Source: an uncultured Paracoccus sp. (GTDB taxonomy: Bacteria; Pseudomonadota; Alphaproteobacteria; Rhodobacterales; Rhodobacteraceae). Taken from it: 64,000 bases of DNA. Under the pieces are notes generated by a model. The model ran no database searches and was not told the origin of the DNA. It saw only the letters and a list, made by a program, of their open reading frames with translations. Positions 29,018 through 37,462 of the stretch are shown here, one piece after another (the first letter of the stretch is position 1; each line of letters opens with the position of its first letter). Made by a program: the position numbers and the translations under genes. The stretch is from contig NZ_CANMEH010000001.1 in assembly GCF_947496875.1 (NCBI RefSeq), positions 377,663 to 441,662 of the forward strand, in the 5' to 3' direction.

Positions 29018-30028
29018 ATGACCATTCTGTCGAAGAAGATGCGCAGCGTTGCCGCTGCGGCGGTGCTGGCGCTGACTGCTGTACCGGCGCTGGCAACGGA
29101 GTTTAAGGTTGCCGTGGGCGATGGAGCAGGCGGCTCGCAGGAGGCGCTGGGGGCCGCGTTTGCAGCCGCGCTGGCGGAGCAGTCTGGTGGCAAGCACAGC
29201 GCCAAGCTGTTCCTGAACGGTCAACTCGGCGACGAGCAGGACACTGTCAGCGCCGCTGCGACCGGCACGTTGGATTTTTCCATCCTCGCCATCAACAACA
29301 TCACGCCCTTCTCACCCGAGGTTGGCACCCTGACGCTGCCGTATGTGATCATGTCGCAAGAGGATGCGGAGAAGATCACTCAGGGTGAGATCGGACAGGA
29401 GCTGATCGACAAGACGATCGAGAATGCGGGCGTACGCATCATCGGCTGGGCATATTCCGGGTTCCGAGTGTTGTCGAATTCGAAGAAGCCCGTCTCGACC
29501 GTGGCCGACCTGCAAGGACTGGTTGTTCGCGTTCCCAAGAACGAGATCATGATCGAGACCTACAAGTCCTGGGGTGTCAATCCCACGCCGATGGCGTGGA
29601 GCGAAACCTTTGCCGCGCTGCAGCAGAAGGTCGTGGACGGTCAGGACAACCCCTATCTGACCATCTATGCCATGAAGTTCGATGAGGTCCAGAAATACAT
29701 CACGAACTTGCGCTACATCTTCTCCATCGAGCCACTGATCATCAGCGAGCAACTGTTCCAGTCTCTCAGTGCCGAGGAGCAGGAGCAGGTCCTTGAGGCC
29801 GGTCGTATCGCTACCCAGGCATCGTCGGAGTTCCTGAAGACCGAGGAGGCCAAGATCAAGGAGGAACTGGTTTCGCGCGGTATGGAGATTTCCGATCCGG
29901 CGAACGACGAGCAAGAATTCATCGAGCTCGCGACCAGTACCGTCTGGCCCAAGATGATCGACAGTGTGGGCGGTAAAGAGGCCCTTAATAGGGTGCTAAC
30001 CGAACTCGGACGCGATCCGGTTCAGTAA
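29018..30028 (+). CDS. tauK: TRAP transporter substrate-binding protein for taurine (TauK)
   Basis: Periplasmic DctP-family protein of 336 residues with a signal peptide cleaved after ALA at about residue 26. Typical TRAP features are GGSQEALGAAFAAAL, the ISGxR-like region VLSNSKKPVSTVADLQGL with VRVPKNEIM, and PTPMAWSETFAALQQKVVDG. GGGAGGG precedes ATG 29018. The assignment to taurine comes from its place directly after the tauR operator and before taurine dehydrogenase, as in Rhodobacter tauKLM; the binding pocket was not checked. Confidence 0.88.
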   Translation: MTILSKKMRSVAAAAVLALTAVPALATEFKVAVGDGAGGSQEALGAAFAAALAEQSGGKHSAKLFLNGQLGDEQDTVSAAATGTLDFSILAINNITPFSPEVGTLTLPYVIMSQEDAEKITQGEIGQELIDKTIENAGVRIIGWAYSGFRVLSNSKKPVSTVADLQGLVVRVPKNEIMIETYKSWGVNPTPMAWSETFAALQQKVVDGQDNPYLTIYAMKFDEVQKYITNLRYIFSIEPLIISEQLFQSLSAEEQEQVLEAGRIATQASSEFLKTEEAKIKEELVSRGMEISDPANDEQEFIELATSTVWPKMIDSVGGKEALNRVLTELGRDPVQ

Positions 30029-30041
30029 TCCTGATTTGGTT

Positions 30042-30068
30042 GGCTCGCAGCCTGATTGGCTGCGGGCC
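30042..30068 (+). other. Intercistronic hairpin between tauK and tauL
   Basis: 11-bp stem GGCTCGCAGCC / GGCTGCGGGCC (one T-G pair) with the loop TGATT, 14 bp after the tauK stop. There is no T-run. Such hairpins after a binding-protein gene usually stabilise its mRNA and lower expression of the downstream permeases. Confidence 0.65.
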
Positions 30069-30115
30069 AGGTCCCAACAACCCGCACCGCAACGCTGCTG
30101 CCTTGGAGGCAACGG

Positions 30116-30676
30116 ATGGAACGCTTATGGCGTCATCTTGACCGGCTTGAGAGCTACGCATGCCAGTTGCTGTTGGCCGTGTTCGTTACGCTTCTCTTCG
30201 TGCAGATCATCGCGCGCCAGCTGTTTGGCTTTTCCATCACCTGGATCGAAGAGCTGTCGATTGTTCTTTTCGTGTGGTTTGCGTATTTCGGCGCAAGTTA
30301 TGCGGCCCGTATCGCCGCCCATAACCGCGTGTCTTTCCATCTGAACGCACTGCCGCGCAGGACGGCCAGAATCATCGAGGCGATAGGAGATCTGTTCTGG
30401 GTCGCGTTCAATGTTGTCTTCATATGGTACGCGATAAGCTTCATCAGCTTGCTGAAGCCGTTCGTCAAACTTCAGACGCTCGGCTGGCAGATGAAATGGG
30501 TGTACGCCGTTCTGCCCGTAGCGTTTGCCTTGATGACCATTCGTATCCTCCAGGTCAATTACCTCAAGCTGGTGCGCGGAGTGGATCCGCGAGATCCCGA
30601 CCAAGTGGAGGTCGAGGAATTGCTCGAACTGGCAGGCGATGACGACGCGGAAGCCCATTCACGGAGGATCCACTGA
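30116..30676 (+). CDS. tauL: TRAP transporter small permease (TauL)
   Basis: This 186-residue DctQ-type subunit has four membrane helices: ACQLLLAVFVTLLFVQIIAR, SIVLFVWFAYFGASYAA, FWVAFNVVFIWYAISFISL and VYAVLPVAFALMTIRIL. The second is preceded by the conserved WIEELSIVLFVW. ATG 30116 follows GGAGG; the longer in-frame start at 30056 has no ribosome site. The acidic C-terminal tail (VEELLELAGDDD) is cytoplasmic. Its stop overlaps the tauM ATG by one base. Confidence 0.9.
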   Translation: MERLWRHLDRLESYACQLLLAVFVTLLFVQIIARQLFGFSITWIEELSIVLFVWFAYFGASYAARIAAHNRVSFHLNALPRRTARIIEAIGDLFWVAFNVVFIWYAISFISLLKPFVKLQTLGWQMKWVYAVLPVAFALMTIRILQVNYLKLVRGVDPRDPDQVEVEELLELAGDDDAEAHSRRIH

Positions 30677-32016
30677 TGAACGGTCTTCTGATCGAAATTC
30701 TATTCGGCAGCTTCTTCGGTCTCATGCTGCTCGGTGCGCCGATAACGGTCGCGCTTGGTGTGTCGGCGCTGGCGTCGATGCTGTATCTCGGGGACAACCC
30801 GATCAAGATGGTGCAGATGGCCTGGTCATCGGTGGGTTCGTTTCCGCTCATGGCATTGCCGAGCTTCATCCTGGCGGGCGCGCTGATGGAAGCAGCCGGA
30901 CTGTCGCGGCGACTGATCGCCGTCGCAGAGACGCTGGCAGGCTCGTTCACTGGCGGCTTGTCGGCTGCAACGATCATGGCGTGCCTGTTCTTCGGTGCGA
31001 TTTCGGGATCGGGGCCGGCAACAACTGCCGCAGTCGGCATGCTGATGATCCCGGCGATGGCGCGACAAGGCTATGGCCGCGGTTATGCTGCTTCCGTCAC
31101 CGCCGCGGCGGGAGGTCTGGGAATAATCATTCCGCCGTCCATTCCGATGGTCATCTATGGGATTTCGGCAATGGGACTGCAGGCTCCTCCCGCCGCGGTC
31201 GAAGCACACGGCACGTTCCAGTCAGTCTCGATATCGAAGATGTTCATCGCGGGCTTCCTTCCGGGGCTGGTAATGGCGGGCGGTCTGCTGATCATGAACT
31301 ACATCCGGTCGCGGATGCGGGGATTTCACGGCTCCGATAAGCCTTTCTCGCTTCGCGAGGTGATGTGCGCCAGCTACAGGGGCTTCTGGGCGCTGATGGC
31401 CCCGATTGTGATCCTCGGCGGCATCTATTCCGGTTTCTTCACACCGACCGAGGCAGCCATCGTCGCGATATTTTATACGCTTGTCGTCGGTGCGGTGATC
31501 TATCGCGAACTGGACCTGAAGATGGTCGTCACGGCGCTTGAGACGACAACCTGGCTTTCTGGCCGAGTGCTGATGGTGCTGTTCACCGCGACGATCTTCG
31601 GGCGGATCCTTGTCGAAAACGATGTGCCGGGGGCCATCGCGGGCGGGATTCTGTCCTTGACCGACAATCTCTATCTGATCTGGGCAATGGTGATCGCGAT
31701 GCTCTTGATCGTCGGCATGTTCATGGAAACCTTGGCAGCGATCATGATCCTGGTGCCGGTTATGCTTCCCGTCGCGTACATGATGGGGATCGATCCGATC
31801 CATTTCGGCATTGTCATGCTCTGCACCTTGTCGGTTGGATTCCAGACTCCGCCTCTCGGCGAGAACCTCTTCATCGCTTCCGGCATCTCCGGGGTCTCGA
31901 TCGAACGGATCAGTCTGCGGGCCATCCCGTTCGCCCTCGCCAGCGTGTTCGCGATCTTCGTAATCGCAGCGTTCCCCGAAATCTCGCTGTGGCTGCCTCG
32001 CGCCATGGGTTATTGA
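30676..32016 (+). CDS. tauM: TRAP transporter large permease (TauM)
   Basis: This 446-residue DctM-type channel subunit of the taurine TRAP system has about 12 membrane helices. Family motifs include GALMEAAGLSRRLI, the GAISGSGPATTAAVG loop, GGLGIIIPPSIPMVIYG and the late FQTPPLGENLFIASGISG. The ATG overlaps the tauL stop (TGATG), so translation is coupled. With TauK and TauL it forms a sodium-driven, binding-protein-dependent importer. Confidence 0.92.
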   Translation: MNGLLIEILFGSFFGLMLLGAPITVALGVSALASMLYLGDNPIKMVQMAWSSVGSFPLMALPSFILAGALMEAAGLSRRLIAVAETLAGSFTGGLSAATIMACLFFGAISGSGPATTAAVGMLMIPAMARQGYGRGYAASVTAAAGGLGIIIPPSIPMVIYGISAMGLQAPPAAVEAHGTFQSVSISKMFIAGFLPGLVMAGGLLIMNYIRSRMRGFHGSDKPFSLREVMCASYRGFWALMAPIVILGGIYSGFFTPTEAAIVAIFYTLVVGAVIYRELDLKMVVTALETTTWLSGRVLMVLFTATIFGRILVENDVPGAIAGGILSLTDNLYLIWAMVIAMLLIVGMFMETLAAIMILVPVMLPVAYMMGIDPIHFGIVMLCTLSVGFQTPPLGENLFIASGISGVSIERISLRAIPFALASVFAIFVIAAFPEISLWLPRAMGY

Positions 32017-32029
32017 ACGAGGTTCCACA

Positions 32030-32527
32030 ATGGCCCCTGTCACGCCAATAAGAACCCTGCTTTATGCCACGGACCTCTCGGATGGATCGGTTCATGCCCT
32101 CCGCTACGCGGTGCATCTGGCGGACGCTCTGGACGGACGCCTGCACCTCCTCCACGCACTTGAGCCCATTTCAGCGGAGGCGAGGATCACTCTGCAGAGC
32201 TACGTGACCGACCCTGAACTGTTGGCGCAGGCCACGACCCGGCGTGCAGAACTGGCGCGCCAGATGATGGCCGAGCGGCAGCACGAGTTCTGGGTGGAGG
32301 TTGGTGAGGACGCCGCAAGGCTGCGCGATCGTATAGCGGACATTCAGGTGCTTGAGGGTAACCCTGCCGACGTCATCCTCCGCCATTCGGTCCAGATTTC
32401 GGCTGACCTCGTTCTGATGGGCAGTCACGAGCACGGCTTCAACCATACCTTCCTGGGGCGGATTGCGCAGCGCGTGTTGCGACGCTCGCGCATTCCAACG
32501 CTCATAATCCCGTATCCGGACAACTGA
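32030..32527 (+). CDS. Universal stress protein (UspA family)
   Basis: This 165-residue single-domain UspA protein opens with IRTLLYATDLSDGSVHALRY and has the ATP-binding loop MGSHEHGFNHTFLGRIAQRV near the end, partly matching the G-x2-G-x9-G(S/T) pattern. UspA proteins are commonly encoded with TRAP transporters and may gate or tune uptake by sensing adenine nucleotides (shown for TeaD with an ectoine TRAP system). It lies 13 bp after tauM and 12 bp before tauX, inside the operon. Confidence 0.88.
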   Translation: MAPVTPIRTLLYATDLSDGSVHALRYAVHLADALDGRLHLLHALEPISAEARITLQSYVTDPELLAQATTRRAELARQMMAERQHEFWVEVGEDAARLRDRIADIQVLEGNPADVILRHSVQISADLVLMGSHEHGFNHTFLGRIAQRVLRRSRIPTLIIPYPDN

Positions 32528-32539
32528 AAGGACTCCACT

Positions 32540-32932
32540 ATGAACACCAGGCTGGGCGCCGAACACCTGAAGGCAACATTCGATGCCTTCAACCGTCACG
32601 ACATTGATGGGGTGATGACCCATTTCTCGGATGATTGCGTATTCTACACGGTCGCCGGCGACCATGTGTACGGCAACAAGGTGGTCGGCCGAGATGCCAT
32701 CGCAAAAGCCTTCGAAGGTGTTTGGACATCGATGCCGGATGTTGAATGGGCCGACCATGAACATTTCGTGTCGGAGGACGGCACCCGCGGGGTCAGCCAA
32801 TGGACCTTCCGCGCCACGAATCCGGACGGATCACGAACCGAGGTTCAGGGCGCCGACCTCTTTCGGTTTCGTGACGGCAAGATCGTCGAGAAGCAGGCAA
32901 TTCGCAAGCAGCGCCCCCCCGTTTCGGCTTGA
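32540..32932 (+). CDS. tauX: Taurine dehydrogenase small subunit (TauX), SnoaL-like
   Basis: This 130-residue NTF2/SnoaL-fold protein (FDAFNRHDIDGVMTHFSDDC, then a polyester-cyclase-like barrel ending QGADLFRFRDGKI) directly precedes the FAD subunit. In Paracoccus and Rhodobacter, TauXY oxidises taurine to sulfoacetaldehyde and ammonia, passing electrons to cytochrome c. TauX is small and of this fold type. The identification rests on position, size and fold. GAAAGGA precedes the ATG. Confidence 0.82.
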   Translation: MNTRLGAEHLKATFDAFNRHDIDGVMTHFSDDCVFYTVAGDHVYGNKVVGRDAIAKAFEGVWTSMPDVEWADHEHFVSEDGTRGVSQWTFRATNPDGSRTEVQGADLFRFRDGKIVEKQAIRKQRPPVSA

Positions 32933-32965
32933 TTGCCTCCAGTCCACCCGTTTTTCGAGGACGCC

Positions 32966-34351
32966 ATGCAGACCATCGAACCGCGTCGTGAAGCTAAACC
33001 TTACGATCCCCATTACGATCCGCTGACGGCAAAGACGATCGGGGCGGGTTGTGATTATGCACCCACCTATTGGATCGGCACGGCCGGTCCCCCGCCGGAA
33101 GATGACGGCCGCGTTCGCGGCGGCATGGATGTCGACGTGGCGATCATCGGCTCCGGTTACACGGGCCTCTCAACCGCGATTCACCTTGCCCGTGACCACG
33201 GAATTCACGCACACGTACTCGAGGCTCACGGGACGGCTTATGGCTGCTCCACCAGATCCGGGGGGCAGGCACAGATTTCGTCTGGTCGTCTGAAGCGGAG
33301 CCAGTGGATCCAGCGCTGGGGCCTCGATGCTGCCAAGCGTATGCACAATGAGGTCGTCGAGGCATTCGAGCTGTTCCGCAGCTTGATCGATGAGATACCT
33401 TGCGATCCCCAGGACGGCGGACATTTCTACCTCGCTCACCAGGCCAGCCAGATCCCGACACTGGAGAAGGAGGCGGCGCTTCTGCGCGAAACATTCGGCT
33501 ATGGCGCACGTGTCATGTCCCGCGAGGAGGTACATTCGACTGTCATCCGCGACATGGAAGCGCACGGCGGGATGTACGAGCCGGACGGGATCGGCATCCA
33601 TGCGGGGAAGCTTGCCTTCGGGTACGCACGACTCGCGCGGGAGCTTGGCGCGAAGATTCACACCGACAGTCCCGTTGAGCGCTGGGAGATCGTGAACGGT
33701 GTTCATCATTTGCGCACCCCGGGAGGCACGGTCCGGGCCCGACGAGTTGCCGTGGCCACCGCGGGATATGCGCAACGTGGCCTGCACGGGCGACTGAAGG
33801 ACCGCCTGATGCCGATCATGTCGAACAGCATCGTGACACGGGTGCTCACGGAAACAGAGTTGGCAGAAGTCGGCGCAAAGAAGCTGTCGCCGATCACCGA
33901 CACCCGGACATTGCGGCACTACTATCGCTTGCTGCCCGACAATCGCCTTCAGATCGGATCACGGGCCGCGATCACCGGGAGGGATGCTGCTAATCCCAAG
34001 CATCTGGCTGCCCTGCTGGAGGGAATGGCACGCAAGTTCCCGGTCCTGCGCGGAATAGAGCTGGATTACAGTTGGTGGGGCTGGGTGGACGTCAGCCACG
34101 ACATGATGCCGCGCATCACTGGGATGAACGATATGCCCGGCGCATTCTATGCCATGGGTTATGGCGGCAACGGCGTGATGTATTCCGCCCAGGCGGGACG
34201 ACGCATGGCTCAACTCGTGGCTGGCAAAAAGCTGCCGGACGTTCCGATTTTCAACTCCGAGCTTCCTCACGAAGGCTGGAAGACGCCGTTCCGGCGTCTG
34301 GGTCAGTGGGGTCTCTACCATTATTATCACTTTCGCGACGAGCGCCAATAA
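32966..34351 (+). CDS. tauY: Taurine dehydrogenase large subunit (TauY), FAD-dependent
   Basis: This 461-residue DAO-family flavoprotein has the dinucleotide motif AIIGSGYTGLSTAIHLA at about residue 57, an HVLEAH acidic strand end, CSTRSGGQAQISSGRL binding FAD phosphates, and a C-terminal GYGGNGVMYSAQAGRRMAQL. With TauX it would oxidise taurine to sulfoacetaldehyde. The close xsc gene supports this over a generic amino acid oxidase. ATG 32966 follows GAGGA; an in-frame TTG at 32933 is unlikely. Confidence 0.88.
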   Translation: MQTIEPRREAKPYDPHYDPLTAKTIGAGCDYAPTYWIGTAGPPPEDDGRVRGGMDVDVAIIGSGYTGLSTAIHLARDHGIHAHVLEAHGTAYGCSTRSGGQAQISSGRLKRSQWIQRWGLDAAKRMHNEVVEAFELFRSLIDEIPCDPQDGGHFYLAHQASQIPTLEKEAALLRETFGYGARVMSREEVHSTVIRDMEAHGGMYEPDGIGIHAGKLAFGYARLARELGAKIHTDSPVERWEIVNGVHHLRTPGGTVRARRVAVATAGYAQRGLHGRLKDRLMPIMSNSIVTRVLTETELAEVGAKKLSPITDTRTLRHYYRLLPDNRLQIGSRAAITGRDAANPKHLAALLEGMARKFPVLRGIELDYSWWGWVDVSHDMMPRITGMNDMPGAFYAMGYGGNGVMYSAQAGRRMAQLVAGKKLPDVPIFNSELPHEGWKTPFRRLGQWGLYHYYHFRDERQ

Positions 34352-34363
34352 GGAGACAGCGCC

Positions 34364-36145
34364 ATGAAGATGACGACCGAAGAGGCTTTCGTCAAAGTCC
34401 TCCAGATGCACGGGATCGAACATGCGTTCGGTATTATCGGCTCGGCGATGATGCCGGTTTCGGATCTGTTCCCCGAGGCGGGAATCACGTTTTGGGACTG
34501 TGCTCACGAGACGAACGCGGGTCTGATGGCAGACGGCTTCACCCGATCCACCGGGAAGATGTCGATGGCCATTGCCCAAAACGGCCCCGGTGTGACCGGC
34601 TTTGTTACCCCGATCAAGACCGCTTACTGGAACCACACGCCGCTGCTGCTGGTCACGCCCCAGGCGGCGAACAAGACCATCGGTCAGGGGGGGTTCCAGG
34701 AGATGGAGCAGATGCGGCTCTTCGCCGACGCGGTTGCCTATCAGGAGGAGGTCCGGGATCCTTCCCGCATTCCGGAGGTCCTGAACCGCGTCATCATGCA
34801 GGCGTGGCGCAACTCGGCCCCAGCGCAGATCAACATCCCTCGTGACTTCTGGACCCAGGTCATCGACGTTGACCTGCCTCAGGTGGTCGCGTTCGAGCGT
34901 CCGGCGGGAGGCGAGCAGGCGGTATCTGACGCCGCGAAGCTTCTGTCGGAGGCGAAGTTCCCGGTGATCCTGTCGGGTGCCGGCGTGGTACTGTCGGGCG
35001 CGATCCCCGACGTGGTGAAGCTGGCCGAGCGGCTGGATGCGCCGGTCGCCTCGAACTACCAGCATAATGACAGCTTTCCGGGCAGTCACCCGCTGGCTGT
35101 AGGGCCGCTGGGCTACAACGGGTCCAAGGCCGCGATGGAACTGATCGCCAAGGCTGACGTGGTTCTGGCGCTTGGGACCCGGCTCAATCCCTTCTCGACC
35201 CTGCCGGGTTATGGCATCGATTACTGGCCAAAGGACGCGAAAATCATCCAGGTTGACATCAATCCCGACCGGATCGGCCTGACGAAAAAGGTTACTGTGG
35301 GCATCATCGGCGACGCCGGGAAGGTAGCCCGCGGGATCATGGCACAACTATCGGACGGAGCGGGCGACAATGGCCGGCAGGACCGCCGCGACCTGATAGG
35401 ACAAACCAAGTCGGCATGGGCCCAGGAACTGTCGAGCCTCAACCACGAGCAGGATGACCCTGGCACGGAGTGGAACGCCGAGGCCCGCCAGCGCGATGCC
35501 GAACTGATGAGCCCTCGCCAAGCCTGGCGAGCGATCATGCAGGCTGTCCCGCAGGATGCCATCGTTTCCTCCGACATCGGCAACAACTGCGCGATCGGCA
35601 ACGCCTATCCCACATTCGAGGCAGGGCGGAAGTATCTCGCCCCAGGCCTGTTCGGTCCGTGCGGCTACGGATTCCCGGCGATCCTCGGCGCCAAGATCGG
35701 CAATCCGGACACCCCGGTGATCGGCTTCGCCGGAGATGGAGCCTTCGGGATCTCGATGAACGAGATGACCGCTTGCGGCCGCGACGACTGGCCTGCGATC
35801 ACCATGGTGATCTTCCGCAACTATCAATGGGGCGCCGAGAAGCGGAACACGACGCTGTGGTACGACAACAACTTCGTAGGCACGGAACTGGACCGTGACA
35901 CGTCCTATGCCGGGATCGCCCGCGCCTGCGGACTGGAAGGCGTTGTCGTCCGCACGCCCGAAGAACTGACCCATGCTCTGCACGAGGCGGTCGAGCGGCA
36001 GATGAGCCAACGGCAGACCACTTTCATCGAGGTGCTGTTGAACCAGGAACTCGGTGAGCCTTTCCGACGCGATGCGATGAAGAAGCCGGTCGTCGTGGCC
36101 GGGATCGATCCGGCGGACATGCGCCCGCAGCAGGGCGCAGCCTAA
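34364..36145 (+). CDS. xsc: Sulfoacetaldehyde acetyltransferase
   Basis: Thiamine diphosphate enzyme that converts sulfoacetaldehyde plus phosphate to acetyl phosphate plus sulfite. The 593-residue protein has the N-terminal TPP domain with the activating Glu49 (WDCAHETNAGLMADGF), the Xsc-type FGIIGSAMMPVSDLFPEAG and the C-terminal cofactor motif starting at GDGAFGISMNEMTACG (about 457). NYQWGAEKRNTTLWYDNNF further supports Xsc over acetolactate synthase. AAGGAGA precedes the ATG. This is the desulfonation step that defines the pathway. Confidence 0.96.
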   Translation: MKMTTEEAFVKVLQMHGIEHAFGIIGSAMMPVSDLFPEAGITFWDCAHETNAGLMADGFTRSTGKMSMAIAQNGPGVTGFVTPIKTAYWNHTPLLLVTPQAANKTIGQGGFQEMEQMRLFADAVAYQEEVRDPSRIPEVLNRVIMQAWRNSAPAQINIPRDFWTQVIDVDLPQVVAFERPAGGEQAVSDAAKLLSEAKFPVILSGAGVVLSGAIPDVVKLAERLDAPVASNYQHNDSFPGSHPLAVGPLGYNGSKAAMELIAKADVVLALGTRLNPFSTLPGYGIDYWPKDAKIIQVDINPDRIGLTKKVTVGIIGDAGKVARGIMAQLSDGAGDNGRQDRRDLIGQTKSAWAQELSSLNHEQDDPGTEWNAEARQRDAELMSPRQAWRAIMQAVPQDAIVSSDIGNNCAIGNAYPTFEAGRKYLAPGLFGPCGYGFPAILGAKIGNPDTPVIGFAGDGAFGISMNEMTACGRDDWPAITMVIFRNYQWGAEKRNTTLWYDNNFVGTELDRDTSYAGIARACGLEGVVVRTPEELTHALHEAVERQMSQRQTTFIEVLLNQELGEPFRRDAMKKPVVVAGIDPADMRPQQGAA

Positions 36146-36151
36146 CCGGTC

Positions 36152-36187
36152 GCCGGGCGCGGCACTCCTCCCTCTGTCGCGCCCGGC
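36152..36187 (+). terminator. Hairpin after xsc
   Basis: 10-bp perfect stem GCCGGGCGCG / CGCGCCCGGC with a 16-base pyrimidine-rich loop, 6 bp after the xsc stop. There is no T-run. It may partly end the tauK-xsc transcript before tauZ-pta. Confidence 0.55.
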
Positions 36188-36445
36188 AATTCCGTTCTCA
36201 GGCCCGCTTCGGGCCCCGCTCAACTGGCCAGGGTCCTCGCGCGTCCGGGCCGCCCCGCGCCCCCTTAGGATTTCCAAGATGGAGCTTTCCGCCTCCTCGA
36301 ATGTGCCGTTTTCCGGCCGGCTCTCCGCTCGCCACCACGCCTGGAGATGCACCGCCCTGGAGCACGTCGATCCTGAAGTCCGATCTCTCCCAACCGCCTG
36401 CCTCGCCGCGCACCGGCCTCTCGCCGGTTCTGCGAGGTACAGTTG
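36188..36445. other. Gap between xsc and tauZ without a gene
   Basis: The 300 bp after xsc hold the hairpin above and then about 258 bp in which I find no supported gene, although frames are open on both strands. It may contain a separate promoter for tauZ-pta; I see no clear -35/-10 pair. Confidence 0.5.
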
Positions 36446-37459
36446 ATGGCGATGTCTGCTCTGCTTCCCGGCAGGCCGGCCGATCTCTTTCCCGGCTTTG
36501 CGGTCTCGGCCCTGATCGCCGCGACGGCGCAGTTCCTGTCCGAGCACTACGGCGCGCCGGCCATGCTGCTTGCGCTGTTGCTTGGGCTCGCCTTGAACTT
36601 CCTGGCCGAGGACGGGACGAAGACTGCGCCCGGCATTGCCGTGACCGCCCGCACTGTGCTGCGACTCGGGGTGGCACTGCTCGGGGCTCGGATCTCCGTG
36701 GACATGCTGGCTCAGCTCGGCTGGCCGTTGGTGCTGCTGGTGGTCGGCGGGGTGATCGCGACAATACTGTTCGCGCTGCTTGCGGCGCGAGTGGTCGGCC
36801 GTCGGTGGCGCTTCGCGCTGCTGACCGGCGGCTCGGTGGCCATCTGCGGCGCCTCGGCGGCGATGGCGATCGCGGCGGTGCTGCCGCGGCATGAGCGTTC
36901 CGAGCGGGACCTTGTCTTCACTGTGCTGGCGGTGACGGTGCTGTCGACTGTCGCCATGGTCCTGTATCCGATGCTGTCCGGAGCGTTTGGCTTTGACGAC
37001 CGCACGGCGGGGGTGTTCCTTGGCGGCACCATCCATGATGTGGCGCAGGTGGTCGGCGCCGGATTCTCCATCAGCCCCGAAGCGGGCGAGACGGCCACCC
37101 TGGTGAAGCTGATCCGGGTGTCGATGCTGGCACCGGTTGTGCTGGCCTTCTCGGTCATCATCCGTGCGCAAGGGCTGGCGGACAACGCGGGGGGCGCGAG
37201 CCCGCCGCTGCTGCCCAGTTTCGTCGTCGGCTTCTTGATTCTGGCGGCGGCGAACTCTCTGGGGCTGATCCCGGCCGTGCTGGCCGAGGCCGCGGGGACG
37301 GTGTCACGCTGGTGCCTGCTGATCTCCATCGCGGCGGTGGGCGTGAAGACCTCGCTCGGCAAGATGCTCGAGGTCGGCAGCGGCGCGATCGTGCTGCTTG
37401 TGATCGAAACGCTGTTCCTGGGCACCTGGATTCTCCTGGGCCTCCATCTGCTGAGGTGA
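36446..37459 (+). CDS. tauZ: YeiH/UPF0324 family putative sulfate/sulfite exporter (TauZ)
   Basis: This 337-residue membrane protein with about ten helices belongs to the YeiH family (PF03601). Visible motifs are LLALLLGLALNFLAE, LRLGVALLGARIS, GGSVAICGASAAMAIAAV, GTIHDVAQVVGAG and TLVKLIRVSMLAPVVL. In taurine clusters of Paracoccus and Rhodobacter this gene, tauZ, is proposed to export the sulfate or sulfite made by desulfonation. The start is ATG 36446 after GCGAGG; a TTG one codon before and an ATG two codons later are possible. It is followed by pta after 3 bp. Confidence 0.88.
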   Translation: MAMSALLPGRPADLFPGFAVSALIAATAQFLSEHYGAPAMLLALLLGLALNFLAEDGTKTAPGIAVTARTVLRLGVALLGARISVDMLAQLGWPLVLLVVGGVIATILFALLAARVVGRRWRFALLTGGSVAICGASAAMAIAAVLPRHERSERDLVFTVLAVTVLSTVAMVLYPMLSGAFGFDDRTAGVFLGGTIHDVAQVVGAGFSISPEAGETATLVKLIRVSMLAPVVLAFSVIIRAQGLADNAGGASPPLLPSFVVGFLILAAANSLGLIPAVLAEAAGTVSRWCLLISIAAVGVKTSLGKMLEVGSGAIVLLVIETLFLGTWILLGLHLLR

Positions 37460-37462
37460 GAC

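Noticed and set aside
33959..35347. 462-residue minus-strand open frame opposite tauY and xsc, and a 607-residue one at 35348-37171
   Set aside because: Shadows of the tau genes: His/Arg-rich composition, no ribosome site, no motif.
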